Assembly: GCA_947593615.1 (NCBI GenBank)
Contig: CANQDR010000007.1
Location: forward strand, 1 to 64,000
Source of the DNA: an uncultured Clostridia bacterium
GTDB taxonomy: Bacteria; Bacillota; Clostridia; Oscillospirales; Acutalibacteraceae
Reading direction: 5' to 3'
DNA: 64,000 bases
Shown: one piece after another, positions 56,372 to 64,000 of the stretch
Numbering within the stretch: the first letter of the stretch is position 1
How the letters are laid out: every line of letters starts with the position of its first letter
The notes under the pieces: model-generated
The model's input: the letters and a program-made list of their open reading frames with translations, nothing else
Told to the model about the DNA's origin: nothing
Databases searched by the model: none
Position numbers and translations under genes: made by a program

Positions 56372-56971
56372 ATGAGGACTGATTATATTAAACCCTCTGT
56401 ATATCGTAAAATATACCCGATTATGAATTATGAAAACGCACTTGCGCTTAGATGTAGTCTTGAAACTGGTATGAGAATTGGTGATGTGCTTGCTCTTGAA
56501 AAAAAACAGCTTGACGGGCGCACGGTTACTTATACCGCGCAGAAAACGGGGAAGAAAGACAAAAAGATTATTAGTGCCGACCTTGCAAAGCGGCTTAAAC
56601 AGATTAGCGGCAACAAGTGGATTTTTGAGGGCAGATTTGGTGACAAGCCGAGATGTAGGCAAACTGTATGGAAAGACGTTAAAAGAGCCGCTAAGCGTTT
56701 AAAAATATCTGAGAATGTGGGTTGTCATTCCGCGAGGAAAACTTATGCTGTATCGGAGTTTCAGGACAAAGGACTGCTGACGGTTCAAAAGGAATTGCAA
56801 CATGACAGAGCTGATACTACTATGCTGTATGCGTTCAGCAATTTATTGACCGCTAACGCCGATAATAGCCACTTCTCTGAAAACAATATTGAATTTGCAA
56901 ATTTTATTATTGAGGGTGTTTTCGAAAGAATTAAACCTTTTTTGGAAGAAATTCGTCAGAAAATTAAATGA
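56372..56971 (+). CDS. Catalytic-domain-only tyrosine recombinase (copy 2)
   Basis: Identical to copy 1. Confidence 0.88.
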   Translation: MRTDYIKPSVYRKIYPIMNYENALALRCSLETGMRIGDVLALEKKQLDGRTVTYTAQKTGKKDKKIISADLAKRLKQISGNKWIFEGRFGDKPRCRQTVWKDVKRAAKRLKISENVGCHSARKTYAVSEFQDKGLLTVQKELQHDRADTTMLYAFSNLLTANADNSHFSENNIEFANFIIEGVFERIKPFLEEIRQKIK

Positions 56972-57023
56972 ATTGTTTTAATTTTGGGGCAAATTCCGTG
57001 TTTACGGAAAATGCCCCTTTGCG

Positions 57024-57251
57024 TTATTTCTTGCTGTTTGCAACTATGGACTGCATACATTCCGCATCAAATCCTCTTATGTAGCAGAATAGCTTGTATG
57101 CTTCGTATTCTTTGTGTGTGGGTATTTTATGCCAAATGCTTTTTATCTTTCTGTAGTTGGAATAGGGGAGCAGTCCGATTGTATCGCCGCCGCCTGTGTT
57201 GATGTTATTATCTCTGTTTCTGAGCTTTGCTCTGAGTTCTTCATTTAACAT
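57024..57251 (-). CDS. 75-aa hypothetical protein (copy 2)
   Basis: Identical to copy 1. Confidence 0.65.
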   Translation of the reverse strand: MLNEELRAKLRNRDNNINTGGGDTIGLLPYSNYRKIKSIWHKIPTHKEYEAYKLFCYIRGFDAECMQSIVANSKK

Positions 57252-57585
57252 TGCTGTCTGCTCCTTTGAATTTATTATAGTAGATGTTCATATGCTGTCT
57301 TGTTATGAAATATTCTTTTGCGTTGTAGTGCTTTGTCAGCGAGTTGTAAATGCGCTTTGCTTTGGCTTGGCGGTGACTGAAAAGCTGTTTTTGTGCTTTT
57401 GTGAGTAGCGGTTCATTGTGGATTGCTTCAAGCTGTAACAGTTCTATGATGAGGAAATCGCACATATCATTGATGATTAACTGCTCTGTTAGGTTTGTGT
57501 GTCCGTAGGCGGCAAGGCATTTGCCGAGCTTCTTTGTGTCTTTGTCGGTGTACATTAGCATATCTCTGTAGTTATAGAGGTACAT
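57241..57585 (-). CDS. 114-aa hypothetical protein (copy 2)
   Basis: Identical to copy 1. Confidence 0.65.
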   Translation of the reverse strand: MYLYNYRDMLMYTDKDTKKLGKCLAAYGHTNLTEQLIINDMCDFLIIELLQLEAIHNEPLLTKAQKQLFSHRQAKAKRIYNSLTKHYNAKEYFITRQHMNIYYNKFKGADSNVK

Positions 57586-57916
57586 TAAGAACACCCCCTT
57601 TCCGCAAGAAAAGCTGGCATTACACAAGAAAACGGGCAAGACGCACACAAACCCGAACAAGGGGGAGAAAAAAGAGCGGCGCTCTCAGCCGCCAAAACAG
57701 ACCAATAAGCACAGTTGTCTGGACAGCGCCAACCACAGGGGACGGGAGCAGACGAAGAGCCGCCGACAACAAAGCGACAACGTGAACAACAAGAGTAGGG
57801 AAGTGCAGACATAGAAAAAACCACCTTTTTTAAAATTTGCCTTTTGGCAAGTTTACAGGTGATTTTTATGTGCGCTGAATTATACAAAAGATTTATATGT
57901 AATTTTTTATACGGGA

Positions 57917-57989
57917 CTGTCAAGGGTGCGAAGCACCGCCGCAGGCGGCTGAAAAAAGAAAAGATTTTCTTTTTTCTTGCCCTTGACAG
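57917..57989. repeat. Cloverleaf-like nested inverted repeat (copy 2)
   Basis: Identical to copy 1. Confidence 0.85.
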
Positions 57990-58193
57990 CTTGTCACAAC
58001 GTTAGACTGTGAACGGATAATTAAAAGACCAAAAGGCAAATTTTTTTAAGGGCGGGGGCATTGCTATTGTTTAGCTGTGAATCTGCTTTGTAGCTTTTTC
58101 GGAGTGCGTGCGCAAGGAACGCGCCCGAAAAAGCGGTGAAAAACATTAAACTTTTTTGTTGACAAACATTGTTTATTGTAATATTATAAAAGC

Positions 58194-58497
58194 GTATATT
58201 AAAGCAAGCACCCCCATAAAATTGCCCCTTTCTCTCTTCTTTTGGCAATTTTTAGGGGAGTGCTTGCGGAATTTTAGTTTACGGTTTCAAATTAACTTTT
58301 CTGACATTTTTACTCTGGGGCAGATTGGTGGTGATTAGTACGGAGGTAGCCGCCGCACCTTAGCATAATGGACTTTCTGCCTATCATACAAAAATTACGT
58401 TTTGTAAGCATTTAGTTTTTTGTGAATTCTTGGAGCAAAAAAGTAAATGCGGTTAGTTGCGGAAATAAAAAATTGTGGTATTTACCACAACTTTTTT
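58194..58497 (+). ncRNA. Candidate ~300-nt structured RNA (copy 2)
   Basis: Identical to copy 1. Confidence 0.45.
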
Positions 58498-58519
58498 ATT
58501 TGGGCAATTATACAAAATG
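58497..58519 (+). repeat. Core attachment repeat (right junction)
   Basis: Identical 23-mer, continuing into chromosomal half-site. Confidence 0.95.
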
Positions 58520-58536
58520 AATATTTTGTATAATTG
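58505..58536. promoter_or_regulatory. Palindromic dif-like Xer recombination site rebuilt at right junction
   Basis: CAATTATACAAAAT-GAAT-ATTTTGTATAATTG perfect inverted repeat; reads as 11+6+11 ATTATACAAAA-TGAATA-TTTTGTATAAT. Confidence 0.65.
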
Positions 58537-58614
58537 AGGGCAGGGGGGTAATATTAATATAGCATTTAAATATATCAATATAATAATTCACAATAAATTC
58601 GTTAACAAACATAT

Positions 58615-59058
58615 TCATGAATTATTACAGTAATCACCAGTAATTTCAATAGTATTGCCGTCAGGGTCTTTTAAACAAAAATAATAATACGGAATTCCTG
58701 CATTAATATATTTTATTTCCGTAATATCAGAACCAATTTTTAAATTATTAATTCTTTCATACTCGGAATTTAAATTATCTGAGTAAAGATTAATTACAGT
58801 TTTTCCTGAGTTTCCAGCGTTAGCAATACTGACAGTATCGTCGTAAATTTTATCATATTTTCCGTCAGTGATAACTTTGTCAGAATTCAGACTGTCGAAC
58901 AATCCGTTTAGAATTGCAAGCTCCATTTCATTTATCTGAAAAATTGCAAACCTATTCATATTTATTGCAACTGTATCACGTTCCAACAAATTTTTGTAAA
59001 ATTCTACTGAAGCATCAAAGTCTTTTACAATCAAGTATGTCATAGCCTTATTTATCAT
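58615..59058 (-). CDS. VOC (glyoxalase/bleomycin resistance) family protein
   Basis: TYLIVKDFDASVEFYKNLL ... YYFCLKDPDGNTIEITG. Confidence 0.88.
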   Translation of the reverse strand: MINKAMTYLIVKDFDASVEFYKNLLERDTVAINMNRFAIFQINEMELAILNGLFDSLNSDKVITDGKYDKIYDDTVSIANAGNSGKTVINLYSDNLNSEYERINNLKIGSDITEIKYINAGIPYYYFCLKDPDGNTIEITGDYCNNS

Positions 59059-59094
59059 AATACACCTGCTTTCCTAATTTCGACTGTTTTAAAA

Positions 59095-59628
59095 TCAGAA
59101 AAATTTTGAATAATTAGCGTCCATAGGCATTGGATTTTCCAACCCGAGAACTCTGGGCCACATTCCTGTGTCGTCAATAATAAATCCCATAATCATACCC
59201 ATATGTGTATGCAGATGCCTGAATTGTGCTAAAATCAGTGTAAATCTTGAATACTCACAGTTTTCGGGATATTCTGATAATTCTTTGTCATTTAACGATG
59301 ATAAATAGTTCTTTATTTTATCGCTGATCTGATTATAATAATTTGTAATTTCTAAATTAGTTAATGTTTTCTCGGTAATAACATCAAGATTGTTTAAGTC
59401 CTTTATGTGAAATTCAGGTTCTGCGTAGTTTATATCCCTTGGATTAATAAACCACAAATCCAAAGAATGCAGCATATGATATATGTGTTTCCATAATGGC
59501 ATTTCACAATATAGTTTGTTCCAAAGTTCGTCAGGAACACAGTCTATAACATTCTTTACTTCCCAAAGCGCTCTGACAGTTTGGTCGTATATAATACTTA
59601 CTTGTGAATTGTGTGAATATTGTCCCAT
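59095..59628 (-). CDS. DinB-like four-helix protein
   Basis: WNKLYCEMPLWKHIYHMLHSLDLWF ... LILAQFRHLHTHMGMIMGFI with His spacing typical of DinB. Confidence 0.65.
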   Translation of the reverse strand: MGQYSHNSQVSIIYDQTVRALWEVKNVIDCVPDELWNKLYCEMPLWKHIYHMLHSLDLWFINPRDINYAEPEFHIKDLNNLDVITEKTLTNLEITNYYNQISDKIKNYLSSLNDKELSEYPENCEYSRFTLILAQFRHLHTHMGMIMGFIIDDTGMWPRVLGLENPMPMDANYSKFF

Positions 59629-59650
59629 AGCAATCACCATATATATTATA

Positions 59651-59686
59651 AAAAATCCGCCTGAATAATTCAAGCGGATTTTTTTA
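59651..59686 (-). terminator. gdhA terminator
   Basis: aatccgc ctgaataattcaa gcggatt with flanking A/T tract. Confidence 0.7.
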
Positions 59687-59705
59687 TATTTATAATTTTG
59701 TTTTA

Positions 59706-61124
<1,419 letters not shown>

Positions 61125-61455
61125 TTATACCGTTGCTGACTTTTTAATAATACTATATTTTTTTAAGTTTTGCAATATTATTTATAACTTTCCTGCATAT
61201 TTTTTAAATTTTTTGCAAAAAACTAAAGATTAATTGAAAATTCTGCAATTATAAATAATAAAATCGCAATTATTTTTGTAATTTAAAATTCATTTTATAC
61301 ATCAAGAAATATCTTTCAACATTGATTTGCCGTTTTGTATAATTCGTAACTATGTTTTTAACAATACTATAAACATTAATTTTAGTTGCAAACGCACATA
61401 TTAACATGTTATAATAATGTTAATATACTAATAGTAATATTTCAGAGGTGTTAAT

Positions 61456-61665
61456 ATGGATTACTATAAGCGTCTTAGGCAATTAAGAATTGAGAACGGT
61501 TATACGCAACAGCAGATTGCTTTTATATTACATACTCGTCAAGAGCAGTACAGTAAATATGAAAGCGGAAAACGCGAGTTACCTATAAGACATTTAATTA
61601 CGCTTTGCTGTCTTTATAAGATTTCAAGCGATTATATTCTTGGTATAGAAAAATTTGTCAGTTAA
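61456..61665 (+). CDS. XRE-family HTH transcriptional regulator (69 aa)
   Basis: RLRQLRIENGYTQQQIAFILHTRQEQYSKYESGKRELPIRHLITLCCLYKISSDYILG. Confidence 0.9.
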   Translation: MDYYKRLRQLRIENGYTQQQIAFILHTRQEQYSKYESGKRELPIRHLITLCCLYKISSDYILGIEKFVS

Positions 61666-61730
61666 CCTCTTCCCTGTTTTATAGTTTTTAAAATCAGATG
61701 GCTACTGGGTTATTTCTTTTATACAACAAA

Positions 61731-61767
61731 AAAACGACAAGTTGTTTTTTACAGACTTGTCGTTTAG
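61731..61767. terminator. Terminator between lysA and the HTH gene
   Basis: aacgacaagt ... acttgtcgtt. Confidence 0.75.
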
Positions 61768-61805
61768 TTATGTTATTTATTAATATTTAATTTACAATAT
61801 GGGTG

Positions 61806-63104
61806 TTAAATATCGTTCTTTACAATATCCTCGTAGCTTTCACGTTTGATAATCACGCGAGATGTTCCGTTGTTAACCATAATCATTGCAGGACGAGGAA
61901 TTCTGTTGTAGTTTGACGCCATAGAGTAATTATATGCGCCTGTTGAAAGAACGGCAAGCGTATCCCCTACCTCGACCTCGGCAACTTTTGTATGCTCCTG
62001 AACAAGGTCGCCGCTTTCGCAGCATTTTCCAGCTACGGTAATAACTTCATCGGGAGTTTTATCGGCTTTACTTGCATTTACTACCGTATAATCAGACTGA
62101 TAGAGTGCATAGCGTATATTATCGGTCATACCGCCGTCAACAGAAACATAAGTTCTTATATTCGGTATTTCTTTTTTACCTCCTACGGTGTAAAGTGTGA
62201 TACCTGCTTCTCCCACAATTGAACGGCCGGGCTCAATATAAATAAACGGTACAGGAATACCATATTCGGCAGATTTCGCCTTAACGGCAACAGAAACCTT
62301 TTCCATATAATTTTCATACGGAACAGGTTCGTCCTTTTCAGTGTACATAATACCAAATCCGCCGCCAAGATTAAGTTCTGAAATAACAACGCCGAGTTCA
62401 TTTTTGATTTTACCCATAAAATCAATCATAATTTCTGCTGCGGTTACAAACGGTTCTATATCAAATATCTGAGAACCTATATGGCAATGAAGCTCTTTCA
62501 GACACACATTTTCAAGCTTTATTGCTTCTTTAACAGCATTAAAAGCCTCGCCTGTTTCAAGTGCAAAACCGAACTTTGAATCTATTTGACCTGTTCTGAT
62601 AAAATTATGCGTATGCGCGTCAACGCCCGGCTTGATTCTGAATGAGATATTAGCGGTTACACCCATTTCACCTGCAATGTTATTAAGCAGTTCAAGTTCG
62701 TAAAGATTATCAACAACAAACTTGCCAACCTTTGATTCTAATGCAAATTTTATCTCATCGGCAGTTTTGTTATTGCCGTGAAAATGAACCTTTTCCATTG
62801 GAAATCCTGCCTGCAACGCCGTATAGATTTCACCGCCCGATACAACATCAAGACCAATGTTTTCTTCATTGGCAATTCTGCAAAGCTCCTTGCATGACAA
62901 TGCCTTGCTTGCGTAAAGCGGCATACCGTTTCCGTCATAGAATTTTTTGAATGAATTAACATATGAACGGCAGGTTTCTCTTATCACATTTTCGTCAAGA
63001 ACATAAAGCGGAGTGCCGTATTCTTTGGCAAGCTCTACGGTGTCGCATCCTCCTATTGTAAGATGTCCGTCGCCGTTGACGTTCAAACAATCATTTACAA
63101 ACAT
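61806..63104 (-). CDS. lysA: Diaminopimelate decarboxylase
   Basis: YASKALSCKELCRIANEENIGLDVVSGGEIYTAL, HCHIGSQIFD, LNLGGGFGI, EPGRSIVGEAG, CCESGD. Confidence 0.96.
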   Translation of the reverse strand: MFVNDCLNVNGDGHLTIGGCDTVELAKEYGTPLYVLDENVIRETCRSYVNSFKKFYDGNGMPLYASKALSCKELCRIANEENIGLDVVSGGEIYTALQAGFPMEKVHFHGNNKTADEIKFALESKVGKFVVDNLYELELLNNIAGEMGVTANISFRIKPGVDAHTHNFIRTGQIDSKFGFALETGEAFNAVKEAIKLENVCLKELHCHIGSQIFDIEPFVTAAEIMIDFMGKIKNELGVVISELNLGGGFGIMYTEKDEPVPYENYMEKVSVAVKAKSAEYGIPVPFIYIEPGRSIVGEAGITLYTVGGKKEIPNIRTYVSVDGGMTDNIRYALYQSDYTVVNASKADKTPDEVITVAGKCCESGDLVQEHTKVAEVEVGDTLAVLSTGAYNYSMASNYNRIPRPAMIMVNNGTSRVIIKRESYEDIVKNDI

Positions 63105-63107
63105 TTC

Positions 63108-63710
63108 TCATACCTCCGTATTTTTCAAATTATTAATAGAATTTTCTATTATCTTCCTTATATCTTCATTTCCAAGACCTGTCTGAGCAGAAAAAGGAAT
63201 TAACGGCACATAATCAATAGTTTTGAATATATCTTTGTAGTATTCCATTTGCTTATCAAACTGAGTCTTTTTAAGCTTGTCACTTTTTGTAAGAACAGCC
63301 GCAAAGTTATAACCGCCTCTGTAAAGAAAATCAATCATATGCAAGTCGTCATCAGTTGGCGGATGTCGCAAATCCAAAATCTGAATGACAAGCGCGCGGT
63401 TTCTGTCTTGCTCAAAATATCCTTCAACCAGTTTAGCCCATCTTTCTTTTTCTGTTTTGGAAACCTTTGCATATCCGTAACCCGGCAGATCAACCATACG
63501 AAATTCTTTAAGCTTGTAAAAGTTAATAGTTGCTGTTTTTCCCGGCTGAGAGCTTACTCTTGCAAGTGCTTTTCTTTGAACAAGCTTATTTATGAGTGAT
63601 GATTTGCCGACATTGGAATGACCCGAAAAAACTATTTCAGGCAAATCGGAATTTGGCAGCTGTTCAGGCTTGCCCGCGGCAAATTCAAAACTTACTTCAT
63701 TAAAATTCAT
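63108..63710 (-). CDS. ysxC: Ribosome biogenesis GTP-binding protein YsxC/EngB
   Basis: IVFSGHSNVGKSSLINKLVQRKALARVSSQPGKTATINFY, VDLPGYGYAKVSK. Confidence 0.96.
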   Translation of the reverse strand: MNFNEVSFEFAAGKPEQLPNSDLPEIVFSGHSNVGKSSLINKLVQRKALARVSSQPGKTATINFYKLKEFRMVDLPGYGYAKVSKTEKERWAKLVEGYFEQDRNRALVIQILDLRHPPTDDDLHMIDFLYRGGYNFAAVLTKSDKLKKTQFDKQMEYYKDIFKTIDYVPLIPFSAQTGLGNEDIRKIIENSINNLKNTEV

Positions 63711-63720
63711 CTTATCTCTC

Positions 63721-64000
63721 CTATTGTCTTATAGTGGCAACGGGTGATTTGGGCTGTGACGAAAAATTAAGACTGTTCCAATCCTTTTCTTTTTCATTAT
63801 CTTTTTCTGAGTTTAGTACGGAAAGAGATATGACATCTGAAAAATTATCAACAGGTATGAAATTTACTTTTTCCTTAACAGCTTTATCAACATCCTGTAA
63901 ATCAGGCTCATTTTCTTTAGGAATGATAACGGTATGTATTCCGTGCTTATATGCCGCCATACTTTTCTCTTTAAGCCCTCCAATAGGAAGAACTTTGCCT
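63721..64000 (-). CDS. lon: Lon protease, C-terminal part (runs off window edge)
   Basis: Reverse strand reads GKVLPIGGLKEKSMAAYKHGIHTVIIPKENEPDLQDVDKAVKEKVNFIPVDNFSDVI. Confidence 0.9.
   Translation of the reverse strand, partial: GKVLPIGGLKEKSMAAYKHGIHTVIIPKENEPDLQDVDKAVKEKVNFIPVDNFSDVISLSVLNSEKDNEKEKDWNSLNFSSQPKSPVATIRQ

Larger units (their letters stand above)
54450..58519 (+). mobile_element. 4047-bp integrative element, copy 2 (plus right 23-bp core)
   Basis: As copy 1; ends at the third core repeat at 58497-58519. Confidence 0.9.

Noticed and set aside
50403-58519. Complete prophage or ICE
   Set aside because: No capsid, terminase, Zot, relaxase or T4SS-like ORF in the 4-kb unit.
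61331-61345. ttttgtataatt near the HTH gene as another Xer half-site
   Set aside because: Single 12-nt AT-rich match with no partner arm; likely chance.

Overview
The window is 64 kb of a low-GC Gram-positive chromosome. Dockerins, spoIIGA-sigE, SCIFF and the codon style suggest a Ruminococcus/Oscillospiraceae-like Clostridia; that taxonomy is inference. Most of it is ordinary housekeeping: pfkA, rpsB-tsf, prfC, radA, cwlD, feoAB, gdhA, lysA, ysxC, lon 3' end, pgm. Four parts stand out. (1) 50403-58519 is a perfect head-to-tail tandem dimer of a 4047-bp element flanked by three copies of a 23-bp core. Each unit encodes an HUH-type Rep, a catalytic-domain-only tyrosine recombinase, three small ORFs, several large inverted repeats and a promoter-to-terminator segment that looks like a structured RNA. 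It is inserted into a reconstructable palindromic dif-like site about 100 bp upstream of a Xer-type recombinase gene, where gene orientation switches from mostly + to mostly -, so this may be the replication terminus. (2) 39100-46326 is a cobalamin-riboswitch-like leader followed by an operon that resembles a split transcobalamin/intrinsic factor: DUF4430 (transcobalamin C-terminal-like) proteins and an alpha/alpha-toroid protein, two of them carrying dockerins. It ends in an ECF transporter with both ATPases and the S-component fused in one 891-aa chain. (3) 35225-36834 is a SCIFF ranthipeptide precursor (absent from the supplied ORF track) with its radical SAM maturase. (4) 25876-30723 is an Arn/three-component-like transmembrane glycosylation cluster for a 4-amino sugar. 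An orphan transcription unit at 7035-7648 has a perfect consensus promoter, a 22-aa ORF, about 450 nt of structured sequence and a terminator, and is unexplained. All calls come from reading the sequence; no searches were run.
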